Shown here piece by piece: positions 19,385 to 28,734 of a stretch of 64,000 nt of DNA. The notes under the pieces were generated by a model. The model searched no databases. It saw only the letters and a program-made list of their open reading frames with translations, and was not told the origin of the DNA. A program made the position numbers and the translations under genes. This DNA is from Acidimicrobiales bacterium (GTDB lineage Bacteria; Actinomycetota; Acidimicrobiia; Acidimicrobiales; Iamiaceae): NCBI GenBank assembly GCA_030447445.1, contig JAUJOW010000001.1:338163-402162 (forward strand), given 5' to 3'. The first letter of the stretch is position 1, and every line of letters begins with the position of its first letter.

Positions 19385-20152
19385 GTGACCGACGACGGAC
19401 CCACCGAGCGCCCCACGAGGCGGCCGACCGGGCCGCCGAGCCGGCGAGCCCGCAACGTCGTGATCGGGCTGCTCATCGCCATCATCGTGTCGAGCTGGAT
19501 CGGCGACCTGCTGCTGTCGGTGCTGGTCGACCGCCACCCGCTCCTGTTCATCGCCCTCAACTCCCGCAACCGCAACCTCGTGCTGGCCAGCCCCAACCTG
19601 GACGCCGGCTCCTACTACTCGGTCGCCTTCCTGCGCCTGGTCGTCTCCGACCCGCTCTTCTTCCTGCTCGGCCGCTGGTACGGCGACGCTGCCGTCACCT
19701 GGATGGAGCGCAAGGCGCCATCGTTCGGCTCCATGCTGCGCTGGGTCGAGCGACACTTCGGTCGGGCCGCCTACCCGCTGGTGGCGTTGGCCCCGAACAA
19801 CTTCATCTGCCTGTTCGCGGGCGCCTCGGGCATGGGCGTGACCGGCTTCCTCGTGGCCAACGTCGCCGGCACGATGTTCCGTCTCTACCTGGTGCGGACG
19901 GTCGGCGACGTCCTCAGCGGACCCCTCGATTCGGTCACCGACTGGATCGCCGATCATCGCCTCCTGGTGTTCGCCGTCAGCGCCGCGTTGCTGGGCCTCA
20001 CCATCTGGTCCGAGCGCCGGGCAGGAGGCACCGAGGTCACCCAGCTGGCCCGGCTCGACGAGGAGATCGCCGAAGCCGAAGCCGAAGCCCGGGCCGAAGC
20101 GGAGGCCGAAGGGGAAGCCGAGGCCGAGCCCACCGAGGGAGCCGGCGACTGA
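19385..20152 (+). CDS. DedA/VTT-family membrane protein
   Basis: A 255-residue integral membrane protein of the DedA (SNARE-associated/VTT) type, a family linked to flipping of lipid carriers and membrane homeostasis. Hydrophobic segments are near residues 22-42, 75-90, 130-160 and 190-205; the conserved block reads FFLLGRWYGDAAVTWMER with R(H/S)FG-like RHFGRAAYPLVAL after it. The C-terminus is an Ala/Glu-rich helix (EAEAEARAEAEAE). GTG 19385 is the likely start, with a weak ribosome site; an in-frame ATG at about 19307 is the alternative. Divergent from SURF1. Confidence 0.8.
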   Translation: MTDDGPTERPTRRPTGPPSRRARNVVIGLLIAIIVSSWIGDLLLSVLVDRHPLLFIALNSRNRNLVLASPNLDAGSYYSVAFLRLVVSDPLFFLLGRWYGDAAVTWMERKAPSFGSMLRWVERHFGRAAYPLVALAPNNFICLFAGASGMGVTGFLVANVAGTMFRLYLVRTVGDVLSGPLDSVTDWIADHRLLVFAVSAALLGLTIWSERRAGGTEVTQLARLDEEIAEAEAEARAEAEAEGEAEAEPTEGAGD

Positions 20153-20183
20153 CAGTCGGCGCGCCCAGAACGGCGAGGGGGCG

Positions 20184-20189
20184 TACGGT
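20184..20189 (+). promoter_or_regulatory. -10-like box TACGGT for SDR gene
   Basis: TACGGT ends 7 nt before GTG 20197, with no ribosome-binding site between them. Confidence 0.45.
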
Positions 20190-20196
20190 CGGAAGT

Positions 20197-20931
20197 GTGA
20201 GTGGTCGTGTCGCCGTGGTCACCGGGGCCAGCGCCGGGATCGGGGCGGCGACGGCCCGTCGCCTCGCCGGCGAGGGGTTCTCCGTGGTGGTGGGCGCCCG
20301 CCGCCTCGACCGTCTGCGAGCCGTGGCCGATCCGATCGGCGCCCGGGCACTTCCTCTCGACGTGTGCGACACCGAGTCCGTCGAGGCCTTCTGCGCCGAG
20401 GTGCCCGAGTGCCACCTGCTGGTCAACAACGCCGGCGGTGCTCTCGGGCGCGACCCCGTGGCCGAGGCCGACGAGGAGCAGTGGCGTTGGATGTACGACG
20501 CCAACGTGCTGGGTGTCGTGCGCACCACGCGGGCCCTGCTGTCGAAGCTGGTGGCCAGCGGTGATGGCCACATCGTGGTGATCGGGTCGATCGCCGCCCT
20601 CGAGCCCTATGAGGGCGGGGCTGGCTACAACGCCGCCAAGTTCGGGGCCCGGGCCGTCACCACCGTGCTGCGCCAGGAGCTGCTCGGCCAGCCGGTGCGG
20701 GTCACCGAGATCGACCCGGGGATGGTCGACACCGAGTTCAGCCTCGTGCGCTTCGGAGGCGACGAGGACCAGGTGGCGGCGGTCTACGCCGGCATGCAGC
20801 CCCTCACCGCCGACGACATCGCCGACTGCGTAGCCTGGGTGGCCACCCGCCCGAGCCACGTCAACATCGATCGTCTCGTCGTCCTCCCGCGGGACCAGGC
20901 CAGCGCCACCAAGGTGCACCGTCGCCGCTGA
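20197..20931 (+). CDS. Short-chain dehydrogenase/reductase
   Basis: A 244-residue classical SDR, NAD(P)-dependent. The cofactor loop TGASAGIG is at 9-16, NNAG at 77-80, and the catalytic Ser131, Tyr144 and Lys148 (YNAAK) are in place. PGMVDTEF follows as in the clan that includes YdfG/serine 3-dehydrogenase-like enzymes (3-hydroxy acid oxidation). An Arg-rich cofactor site (GARRLDRL) favours NADP. Substrate not predictable. It converges with dapB, 19 bp between the two stops. Confidence 0.9.
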   Translation: MSGRVAVVTGASAGIGAATARRLAGEGFSVVVGARRLDRLRAVADPIGARALPLDVCDTESVEAFCAEVPECHLLVNNAGGALGRDPVAEADEEQWRWMYDANVLGVVRTTRALLSKLVASGDGHIVVIGSIAALEPYEGGAGYNAAKFGARAVTTVLRQELLGQPVRVTEIDPGMVDTEFSLVRFGGDEDQVAAVYAGMQPLTADDIADCVAWVATRPSHVNIDRLVVLPRDQASATKVHRRR

Positions 20932-20950
20932 TGATCCGGCCGGGGTGGAG

Positions 20951-21739
20951 CTACAGATCCAAGAGGGTGTCGAGGCCGACGGTCACACCCGGTCGTTCGG
21001 GCACGATCTTGAGGGCCAGGAGCACACCGGGCATGTAGCTCGACCGGTCATAGGAGTCGTGCCTGATCACGAGGGTCTGGCCGGTGGTTCCGAGCAGCAC
21101 CTCCTGGTGGGCGACCAGGCCCCGCAGCCGCACGGAGTGGACCGGGATGCCGGCCGGGCCCTTCCCGCCCCGGGCGCCGTCGAGCACCTCGATGCTGGTG
21201 GGATCGGCGGCCCAGTCCTGGGAGGCCCGGGCCATGCGCTCGACGGTGAGCATGGCCGTGCCCGACGGCGCGTCGACCTTGTCGTCGTGGTGGAGCTCGA
21301 TGATCTCGGCGCTGTCGAACCAGGGCGCGGCCTGCTCGGCGAAGCGCATCATCAGCACGGCACCGATTGCGAAGTTGGGGGCGATGAAGCAGTTGCTGGC
21401 CCCGAAGGCGCCGCGCAGGTGGTCGAGGTCGGTGGTGGTGAAGCCGGTCGTCCCCACCACGGCGTGGACGCCGTGCTCGGCGCACCAGTCGAGGTTGGCC
21501 CGAGCCGCCTCCAGTTGGGTGAAATCGACCACCACGTCGGCACCGGCGTCGGCCAGGGCATCGGCCCCTGGCACCACGTGCAGGTCCGACTCGATGCCGG
21601 CCACCTGGCGGAGGTCGATGCCGGCGTGGTGGGGGTCGATGGCGGCGACGAGCTCGAGCCCGGGATCGTCGGAGACGGCCCGGCACACCGTCGACCCCAT
21701 CCGTCCGCCGGCCCCGAACACCCCCACTCGCAGCGTCAC
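20951..21739 (-). CDS. dapB: 4-hydroxy-tetrahydrodipicolinate reductase
   Basis: A 262-residue enzyme for the second step after DapA in diaminopimelate synthesis. The NAD(P) loop GVFGAGGRMG is near the N-terminus, PNFAIGAVLM marks the junction, and the catalytic and substrate motif HHDDKVDAPSGTA is complete. GTG 21739 gives MTLRVGVFG and lies 8 nt after TAGCCT, suiting a leaderless transcript; ATG 21745, two codons upstream, is the other choice but is only 2 nt from that hexamer. Downstream of the M16 peptidase gene, the usual rpsO-pnp-M16-dapB order of actinobacteria. Confidence 0.92.
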   Translation of the reverse strand: MTLRVGVFGAGGRMGSTVCRAVSDDPGLELVAAIDPHHAGIDLRQVAGIESDLHVVPGADALADAGADVVVDFTQLEAARANLDWCAEHGVHAVVGTTGFTTTDLDHLRGAFGASNCFIAPNFAIGAVLMMRFAEQAAPWFDSAEIIELHHDDKVDAPSGTAMLTVERMARASQDWAADPTSIEVLDGARGGKGPAGIPVHSVRLRGLVAHQEVLLGTTGQTLVIRHDSYDRSSYMPGVLLALKIVPERPGVTVGLDTLLDL

Positions 21740-21747
21740 GATCATCG

Positions 21748-21753
21748 AGGCTA
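21748..21753 (-). promoter_or_regulatory. -10-like box TAGCCT for dapB
   Basis: TAGCCT, 8 nt before GTG 21739 and 2 nt before ATG 21745; it decides in favour of the GTG if real. Confidence 0.35.
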
Positions 21754-21776
21754 CGCGCCGGGCCAGAGGTGCCTTC

Positions 21777-22028
21777 CTAGGAGCCGGGCGGGGAGGCCAT
21801 GCCCGGCGGCGGGCCTGAGGGTGGGTCGGCGCTCGCCGCCCTGCTCGGCTGGGGCATGGGCGACGGGGTCGGGTCCGGGCTGGGGATGGGCGAGGGGTCC
21901 GGCATCGGCACCGGCTCGGGCTGGGGCGTCGGAGTCGGGAACGGCGAGGGGTCGCTCGCCGTCGCCGTGCCCGGGGTGGGCAGCGGCGTGTCCAGTGTGA
22001 GGCCGGTGGCCTTGTCGAGCAGTCCCAT
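21777..22028 (-). CDS. Small Pro-rich protein, unknown
   Basis: An 83-residue protein starting MGLLDKATGLTLDTPLPTPG and then almost wholly Pro/Ser/Asp with alternating PxP units (PTPTPQPEPVPMPDPSP). GGAGGTC four nt before ATG 22028 is a strong ribosome site, which is why I accept this low-complexity frame as a gene. It lies between the M16 peptidase and dapB. No domain is visible; it is likely disordered and could be a flexible surface or scaffold peptide. Not recognised as a known family. Confidence 0.55.
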   Translation of the reverse strand: MGLLDKATGLTLDTPLPTPGTATASDPSPFPTPTPQPEPVPMPDPSPIPSPDPTPSPMPQPSRAASADPPSGPPPGMASPPGS

Positions 22029-22124
22029 GCTGACCTCCGGGTCGACGTCCTGCCTGAGTCTGCCGGCTCACCGTTCTCCGTGCTGGGAAAGCCGACAGGT
22101 GGGCGCCCCGGCACGAAGAAGGGA

Positions 22125-23369
22125 TCAGGCCAGGGCGCGCTGGTCCAGGGGGCCGATGGCGGCGATGGTGGACGGGCCGGCGAGCACGCGGTGGATCACC
22201 CGGTCGACGTCGGCGAGCGTGATGGCTCCGATGGCGGCCACGTGCTCGTCGACCGGGGTCACCCGGCCGCGGGCGCACATGCTGCTGCCGAGGCGGGCCA
22301 TGCGGCTGCCGCTGTCCTCCAGCCCGAGCAGGAGCGACCCCTCGAGGTACCCGACGGCGACGGCCAGCTCCTCGGCGGTGATGCCGTCGGCGCAGATCCG
22401 GTCGACCTCGCCCCGCACCAGGGACCGCACCTCGGCCAACCGAGCCGGGGCCGTGCCGGCGTAGACCACCAGCGCGCCGGCGTCGGCGTGCAACGACGTG
22501 TAGGAGTAGACCGAGTAGGCCAGGCCCCGGTCCTCCCTGATCTCCTGGAAGAGCCGGCTCGACATCCCGCCGCCCAGCACCTGGTTGAGCACGGCGAGGG
22601 GATAGCGATCGGGGTCTTGGAGGTCGAAGGCCCGCCAGCCCACGGCGAGGTGGGCCTGCTCGGTGGACCGGTGCATCACGGCCACCGGCTCGGGCCCCAC
22701 GGTGGGGGCCGACCGCACCGGGGGCGGTCCCACGCCGCCGGACCCGAACCGGCCCTCCACGCCGGCCACCACGTCGTCGTGGTCGAGGTCTCCCGCTGCC
22801 ACCACCACGAGGTTGGCGGGCCGGTAGTGAGCGCCGTGGAAGGCGGCGATCTGATCCCGGGTCATCGCCGCGACGGTGTCGGCGGTGCCGAGCACCTCCC
22901 GGCCGAGGGGGTGGCCGGGGAACAGCGCCTCCGAGCACAGGGTGTGCACCCGTTCCTCCGGCTCGTCCTCGTTGAGCAACAGCTCCTCGAGGATGACCTG
23001 GCGCTCCGAGTCGACCTCGTCGGGTCGGAAGGCCGGCACGGTCACCACGTCGGCCAGCAGATCGACGCCGAAGGCCAGCTCGGCGGCGGGCAGGCGGGTG
23101 TAGTAGGCGGTGTGCTCTCGGGCCGTGAAGGCGTTCATCTCCCCGCCCCGGGCGTCGACGGCCTGGGCGATGGCCCGGGCGGGACGGGTCTCGGTGCCCT
23201 TGAACAGCAGGTGCTCGAGGAAGTGCGAGGCACCGGCCAGCTCGTCGGGTTCGTCCCGCCCGCCGACGGCGGCGTAGCAGCCGACGGTCACGGACCGCAC
23301 CTCGGGCATCGCCTCGGTGACGATGCGCATGCCCGAGGGCAGTGTGGTCGTGGTGACGGGATCGATCAA
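22125..23369 (-). CDS. M16-family zinc peptidase
   Basis: A 414-residue pitrilysin/processing-peptidase-like protein. The inverted zinc motif HFLEH (49-53) with a downstream glutamate in SERQVILEEL makes the active site, and the C-terminal half (GGGMSSRLFQEIREDRGLAYSVYSY) carries the conserved RxxxGxxY region. It is in the normal place after pnp. The start is TTG 23369 (frame reads LIDPVTTTTLPSG), with no strong ribosome site; the next in-frame start candidates would remove the first strand. The biological substrate in actinobacteria is uncertain. Confidence 0.87.
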   Translation of the reverse strand: MIDPVTTTTLPSGMRIVTEAMPEVRSVTVGCYAAVGGRDEPDELAGASHFLEHLLFKGTETRPARAIAQAVDARGGEMNAFTAREHTAYYTRLPAAELAFGVDLLADVVTVPAFRPDEVDSERQVILEELLLNEDEPEERVHTLCSEALFPGHPLGREVLGTADTVAAMTRDQIAAFHGAHYRPANLVVVAAGDLDHDDVVAGVEGRFGSGGVGPPPVRSAPTVGPEPVAVMHRSTEQAHLAVGWRAFDLQDPDRYPLAVLNQVLGGGMSSRLFQEIREDRGLAYSVYSYTSLHADAGALVVYAGTAPARLAEVRSLVRGEVDRICADGITAEELAVAVGYLEGSLLLGLEDSGSRMARLGSSMCARGRVTPVDEHVAAIGAITLADVDRVIHRVLAGPSTIAAIGPLDQRALA

Positions 23370-23428
23370 CCGGGGCAGCCGGTCAGCTCCAGCGGCGATC
23401 GGCGCAGGTGCGCGCCGGCCGGCACCGT

Positions 23429-25924
23429 TCAGCGCCGGTCGCGGCTGCCGCCGGGACGGCCGCCGCTGCGACCACCCCCCCGCCGGCCACCGCCGCGGCG
23501 GGCACCGGAGTCGCCGCCCCGGTCACCGCTGCCTCGGCCGACCTCGACGGGGGGGCCGAGGTCGCCGAACTGCTGGCGGGCCTCGGCGTCGAAGGAGTCC
23601 TCGAAGGACACCTCCTCGTGGCCGCTACCCGGCCCGCCGGCGGGGGCGACATCGGGGCCGCGGTCACGGTCCCGGCGGCGGGGCTCGCGGCCCTCGCGCT
23701 CCTCCCGGGGCGGTCGGGACGGCGCCGTCGAGTCACCGTCGCCTCCTCCGTCACCGCCGGTGACGAGGGGGTTCACCGGCGAGAGGCTGACCTTGCCGCT
23801 GGGATCGACGTCGTCGACCCGCACGGCGATCTCGTCGCCGAGGTCGAGCACGTCCTCGACCCGCTCGATGCGCCGACCGCCGCCCATCTTGGAGATGTGG
23901 ACGAGGCCGTCGCGCCCGGGGAGGATGTTCACGAAGGCCCCGAACTTGGTGATGTTGACCACCCGACCGGCGTAGATCTGGCCGACGTCGGCGGAGGGCG
24001 GGTTGAGGATGAGCTTGATCTGGCGCTCCGCCTCGGCCACCTTCTCCTTGTCGGGCGAGCCGATGCTGACGGTGCCGACGCTGCCGTCGTCGTCGACGCT
24101 GATGTCGGCGCCGGTCTCGGCCTGGATGGCGTTGATGACCTTGCCCTTGGGCCTGATCACCTCGCCGATCTTGTCGATCGGGATCTCGAAGCTCACCATC
24201 TTCGGTGCCGTGCGACCCACCTCGGGGCGGGGCTCGGCGATGGTGGCGTTCATCACCTCCAGGATCTGGAGTCGGGCGTCGCGGGCCTGCTGCAGGGCAG
24301 AGGCCAGCACCTCGGCCGGTTTCCCCCTCGATCTTGGTGTCGAGCTGGAGGGCGGTGACGAAGTCGGCCGTGCCCGCCACCTTGAAGTCCATGTCGCCGA
24401 AGGCGTCCTCGGCGCCGAGGATGTCGGTGAGCGTGACGTACTCGCCGTCCTCGTGGATGAGGCCCATGGCGATGCCGGCGACCGGCGCCTTGATGGGCAC
24501 GCCCCCGTCCATCAGGGACAGCGACGATGCGCACACCGAGGCCATGGACGTCGAGCCGTTCGACGACAGCACCTCGGACACGAGGCGCAGCGTAGGGCCA
24601 CTCCTCGAGCGAGGGCACCACCGGCAGGAGGGCCCGCTCGGCGAGGAGGCCGTGGCCGACCTCTCGGCGCTTGGTGCCGCCGATGCGACCGGTCTCGCCG
24701 TTGAGTACGGCGGCATGTTGTAGTGGTGCATGTAGCGCTTCTTGTTCTCGATGCCGAGGGTGTCGAGGGCTGGTCCATCCTCGGCATGCCGAGCGTGAGG
24801 ACGTTGAGGACCTGGGTCTCGCCCCGCTGGAACAGGCCGGTGCCGTGGGCGGTGTCGATCACGCCGACCTCGGCTGACACCGGACGCAGGTCGGTCGGGC
24901 CCCGCCCGTCGATGCGCACCCCTTCGGACATCACCCGTTCCCGGATGACGCTCTTGGTGAGCGAGCGGATGGCGGCCTTGACCTCGCGCCCCGGCCGGCC
25001 AGCTCGGCGCCCTCGCCGCACAGCGCGGCGACGATGTCGGCCTTGGCGGCGTCGAGGGCGCCGTTGCGCTCGGTCTTGTCGGCGATGCGGCTGGCCTCGG
25101 CCAGCCGGTCACGGCCGAGCTCGTCCACCTTGGCGGCGACGTCGTCGCCGTAGTCGAGCTGGCTCTCCCAGTGGAGGTCGGGACGCACACCGGCCCGGTC
25201 GACGAGCTGGTCCTGGAGGTCGATGGCCTCCCGGATCCAGCGCTTGCAGGCCTCGAGCCCCTCGGCGATGACCTCCTGGTCACCTTCGGAGCACCGGCCT
25301 CGTAGTACGACCACGCCTTCTCGGTGCCACCGGCCTCGACCATCATGATGGCGACGTCGTCCCCAGCCACCCGGCCGGCGACCACGATCTGGAAGGTCGA
25401 CTCGTCGCCCTCGACGTAGGTGGGATGGGGGATCCAGGTGCCGTCCTGGCTGTAGGCCAGGCGCACGGCGCCGATCGGCCCGTCGAACGGCAGGCCCGAG
25501 AGCATGAGGGCGGCCGAGGCGCCGTTGATGGCGATCACGTCGTGGGGTTCTCCTGGTCGGCCCCGATGATGGTGGCCACGACCTGGGTCTCGTTGCGGTA
25601 GCCGTTGGCGAAGCTCGGACGCAGTGGGCGGTCGATCAGCCGGCAGGTGAGCACGGCCTGGTCGGTGGGCCGTCCCTCCCGGCGGAAGAACGAGCCGGGG
25701 ATCTTCCCGGCGGCGTACATCTTCTCCTCGACGTCGACGGTGAGGGGGAAGAAGTCGATCCCCTCTCGGGTCGAGGTCTCACCGTTGGCCGTGACGAGCG
25801 CCTGGGTGCCGCCGATCTTGACCACGACGGCGCCCTGGGACTGCGGGGCCAGCACACCGGTGCTGAAGCTGAGGGTCTTGTCGGTCCCGGAGACGGGACC
25901 GGACACGGAAATGGCGTCTGCCAT
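23429..25924 (-). pseudogene. pnp: Polynucleotide phosphorylase, reading frame broken by about seven indels
   Basis: The whole PNPase is recognisable in order (two RNase PH domains, [17 protein letters not shown]1 [15 protein letters not shown], then an Arg/Gly-rich tail), but the frame shifts at about 25545, 25283, 24992, 24770, 24681, 24590 and 24327. Six look like lost bases in short G or AC runs and one (near 24327) like an extra G. Between shifts the protein is well conserved (for example GEFIxxR-like [49 protein letters not shown]). The start is ATG 25924 with GAAAGGAG 6 nt upstream. The upstream and downstream ends are intact. This is most likely a patch of sequence errors, since pnp is normally kept, but a decaying gene cannot be excluded. 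Confidence 0.85.
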
Positions 25925-26087
25925 CGCGTGCTCCTTTCGCAGGCGCCGAGCGCCTGGTCGGGTGCGGCGGTGGCCAGTTCCCAGTCGGCGACGTCCCGGC
26001 TTCGATCGCGTACGGATGGGCCGAGCCGAGGGCGACTGACAACTGACCGTCGTGCCGCGGGATGGGTTCTCGTAGTGGGCGGGCGGG

Positions 26088-26360
26088 CTAGCGGCGCAGG
26101 CCGAGCTTGGCCACGATGCCGCGGTAGCGCTCGACGTCGTTCATGCGGACGTAGTCGAGCAGGCGGCGGCGACGACCGACCAGCATGAGCAGCCCCCGCC
26201 GGCTGTGGAAGTCCTTCTTGTGGACCTTCAGGTGCTCGGTGAGGTGGTTGATGCGCTGGGTCAGCAGCGCGATCTGCACCTCGGGGGATCCGGTGTCGGA
26301 GTCGTGGAGGCGGTGCTCCTCGATGACGCCGGGCTTCTGGCGATCGGTGATCTCGGACAT
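26088..26360 (-). CDS. rpsO: 30S ribosomal protein S15
   Basis: A 90-residue S15: the [21 protein letters not shown] and [20 protein letters not shown] segments are unmistakable (16S h20-h22 binding, central domain assembly). ATG 26358-26360 is clear. It is followed by a 163-bp leader and then pnp, the classical rpsO-pnp pair. The region upstream of the start (26361-26499) contains TACGCT, a possible -10, and a 12-bp palindrome CCACCCGGGTGG at 26391-26402, which may be part of an autoregulatory leader. Confidence 0.97.
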   Translation of the reverse strand: MSEITDRQKPGVIEEHRLHDSDTGSPEVQIALLTQRINHLTEHLKVHKKDFHSRRGLLMLVGRRRRLLDYVRMNDVERYRGIVAKLGLRR

Positions 26361-26499
26361 GCACGTCTTTCGAGGAAACGGGCGGACGGGCCACCCGGGT
26401 GGGTGTCTGACCCTGCCCCACGGTGCGAGTGGCGCGACCAGGAGCGGAACGGCCGGACGGCCGTCGCTGCAGCGTACCAGCCTGGCGCCGTGGCGCCGG

Positions 26500-27684
26500 T
26501 CAGCCGCCGCCCGGGTTGACCGTCCAGGCGAAGCGGGGGTCGGCGTGGCGCTCAGGACCGTCGTCGTAGGTGGCGTCGGGCGTGAGGGCGACGACCTCGG
26601 CACCGAGTTCGTAGAAGACCGACTCGATCTCGTCGATGGTGGCGTCGGAGGGATCGATCCCGCCGGCGAGGATGGCCTTGAGGCGGGCGGTGCCGAGCCG
26701 GCCCTTCATGAGGGCGAACATCACCGCCGGCAGCGCCTCGGGGTCCTTCAGCAGCCAGGAGTGGCTGGCCCGGTGGACGGCCACGAGGTCGCCCCGCCCG
26801 CGACGGGCCGAGGCCTTGGCGGTGGCGAACGGGACGGCGAGGTCCCGGTCGCCGTGGATGACGAACAGCGGCACCCGGGCCGCCGCCAGCCGGTCGAGCA
26901 TCCAGGCGGTGTTGTGGGAGCGCAGGATGGACACGCCAGGACCGAGCATCCGCCACGGGCGGCGCAGGTGGCCGGCCAGGGTGGGGAGGATGAGCCGGCC
27001 GAGCTTGACCGCCTGGCGGGGATCACGGAACAGCGGGATGGTGGTGAGCGTGTCGACCACCAGCACCACCCCCAGCCCGGCCAGGAGGGGTGGCGCGAAC
27101 CGGAACAGGTTGACCATGCGGTCCCACGTGTCGCCCACGATGGCGTCGAGGAGGATGACGGCGACGGCCCGATCCGGGTCTCGGGCGGCCAGCTCGGTGA
27201 CGAGGCGCCCGCCCATGGAGTGACCGGCCAGGACCGCTCGGCGGATGCCGAGGGCGTCGAGGATCCGGGCGAGGAGGTCGGCGTAGGCCTCCATGGAGGC
27301 GCCGCCGGTGGGCAGGCCGAGGGTGGCGCCGTGGCCGGCGGTGTCGATGGCGACCACCTTGAAGCCCATCGAGACGAGCCGGGAGAGCGTCTGGGCGTAG
27401 AGCATCCCCTCGGCCGAGAAGCCGTGCACGAGCACGAGCGGAACTCCCCGCCCGCAGACGGCGAGGCCGACCACGTGGCCGTCGTCGAGGGTGAGCGTGT
27501 GGCGGGCCAGCCGGGGGCCGCCGAGCCGGGCCGCCGTCTCGGGCTTGGGGGTGGGACCGACGACGGGGGCGGTGTCGGCCTGCGTGTCCACCGCCGCCAG
27601 CTCGGACGGCCGCCCGTGCCCGTTGGTCCGGTTTCTGCCCAGCACGTCCCCAGCATGGCCGCTGCGGGGGCGTGGACCGACCAT
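26500..27684 (-). CDS. Alpha/beta-hydrolase
   Basis: A 394-residue alpha/beta-hydrolase. The nucleophile elbow GHSMGG, oxyanion region [10 protein letters not shown], the acid strand [13 protein letters not shown] and a late His (HRASHSWLL) complete a catalytic triad. An insert after the elbow forms a lid. The C-terminal 60 residues ([24 protein letters not shown]) are extra. The first 50 residues are low complexity; the start could be ATG 27684 or GTG 27645. It sits between ribF and rpsO. Substrate unknown (esterase, epoxide or lactone hydrolase possible). Confidence 0.75.
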   Translation of the reverse strand: MVGPRPRSGHAGDVLGRNRTNGHGRPSELAAVDTQADTAPVVGPTPKPETAARLGGPRLARHTLTLDDGHVVGLAVCGRGVPLVLVHGFSAEGMLYAQTLSRLVSMGFKVVAIDTAGHGATLGLPTGGASMEAYADLLARILDALGIRRAVLAGHSMGGRLVTELAARDPDRAVAVILLDAIVGDTWDRMVNLFRFAPPLLAGLGVVLVVDTLTTIPLFRDPRQAVKLGRLILPTLAGHLRRPWRMLGPGVSILRSHNTAWMLDRLAAARVPLFVIHGDRDLAVPFATAKASARRGRGDLVAVHRASHSWLLKDPEALPAVMFALMKGRLGTARLKAILAGGIDPSDATIDEIESVFYELGAEVVALTPDATYDDGPERHADPRFAWTVNPGGG

Positions 27685-27727
27685 GCCGGCGGCGCTGCGG
27701 TCGGCGTCGGTCCTCGGGCTCGGCCTC

Positions 27728-28681
27728 TCAGGCTTGGAGGAGGAGACGGGCCTCGGCGCAGTCCTCGGTCATCTGGATGATGAGGGCTTCGACCGAGTCG
27801 AACCGCTCCTCACCGCGGAGACGGGCGATGAAGCGCACGCGCACGTGCTCGTCGTAGAGGTCGTCGTCGAAGTCGAGGAGGTGGGCCTCGAGCAGGGAGG
27901 CGTGGGCCTGTTCGTAGAAGGTGGGGCGCCGGCCGAGGGAGATGGCGGCCGGGTGGACGGTGCCGTCGACCCTGGTGAACCACCCTGCGTAGATGCCGTC
28001 GGCGGGAAGGAGGATGTCGCCGGGCACGGCGACGTTGGCGGTCGGGAAGCCCAGCTCGCGGCCCCGCCGGTCACCCCGCGAGACCAGCCCCCGCACCTCG
28101 TGCGGGCGGCCGAGCATGGCCGTGGCGGCGCCGAGGTCACCGTCGCGCAGGGCGCGCCGTATGGCGGTGGAGGACACCCGGGCGGCTTCGGGCGCTGGGC
28201 GCCCGTCGGGTCCGACCAGTTCCAGGCCCTCGACGGCGAAACCGTGGTCGACGCCCATCCGCTCCAGCAGGGCGACGTCCCCCTTGCGCTGGTAGCCGAA
28301 GTGGAAGTCTTCCCCCACGACCACGAGCCGGGCGCGGAGGCCCCCGACGAGCACCTCGGTGACGAAGTCGGCGGCGTCCTCGTGGGCTCGGGCCTCGTCG
28401 AAGGCCACGACCAGGGTCGTGTCCACCCCGGTCGAGGCCAACAGCTCGAGCTTCTGTTCGAGGTCGGTGAGCAGCAGGGGGGCCGATTCGGGACGCACCA
28501 CCATGGCCGGGTGCCGGTCGAAGGTGACCACAGCAGCTCGCAGCCCCTCGTCGGCGGCCCGGCGCCGGACCTCGCGGATGACGGCCCGGTGGCCGAGGTG
28601 TACGCCGTCGTAGGCGCCGATGGTGACGGCGTGGCCGGCGGTGGACACGGGGTAGGCGTCGAGCGAACGGATCACCTCCAC
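27728..28681 (-). CDS. ribF: Riboflavin kinase/FAD synthetase
   Basis: A 317-residue bifunctional enzyme that phosphorylates riboflavin and then adenylylates FMN. The nucleotidyltransferase half has TIGAYDGVHLGHRAVI and RVSSTAIRRAL; the kinase half has GRELGFPTANVAVP and DGIYAGW. It starts at GTG 28681, 6 nt after TAGCTT on a leaderless-type promoter. It is downstream of truB in the usual infB-rbfA-truB-ribF order. Confidence 0.95.
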   Translation of the reverse strand: MEVIRSLDAYPVSTAGHAVTIGAYDGVHLGHRAVIREVRRRAADEGLRAAVVTFDRHPAMVVRPESAPLLLTDLEQKLELLASTGVDTTLVVAFDEARAHEDAADFVTEVLVGGLRARLVVVGEDFHFGYQRKGDVALLERMGVDHGFAVEGLELVGPDGRPAPEAARVSSTAIRRALRDGDLGAATAMLGRPHEVRGLVSRGDRRGRELGFPTANVAVPGDILLPADGIYAGWFTRVDGTVHPAAISLGRRPTFYEQAHASLLEAHLLDFDDDLYDEHVRVRFIARLRGEERFDSVEALIIQMTEDCAEARLLLQA

Positions 28682-28687
28682 GTGCCG

Positions 28688-28693
28688 AAGCTA
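28688..28693 (-). promoter_or_regulatory. -10-like box TAGCTT for ribF
   Basis: TAGCTT on the minus strand, 6 nt before GTG 28681, no Shine-Dalgarno. It may give ribF its own transcript apart from truB. Confidence 0.5.
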
Positions 28694-28734
28694 CTGCCGT
28701 GGCCTCAAGACTCAGGGGTTGAACCGGTTGGCCC

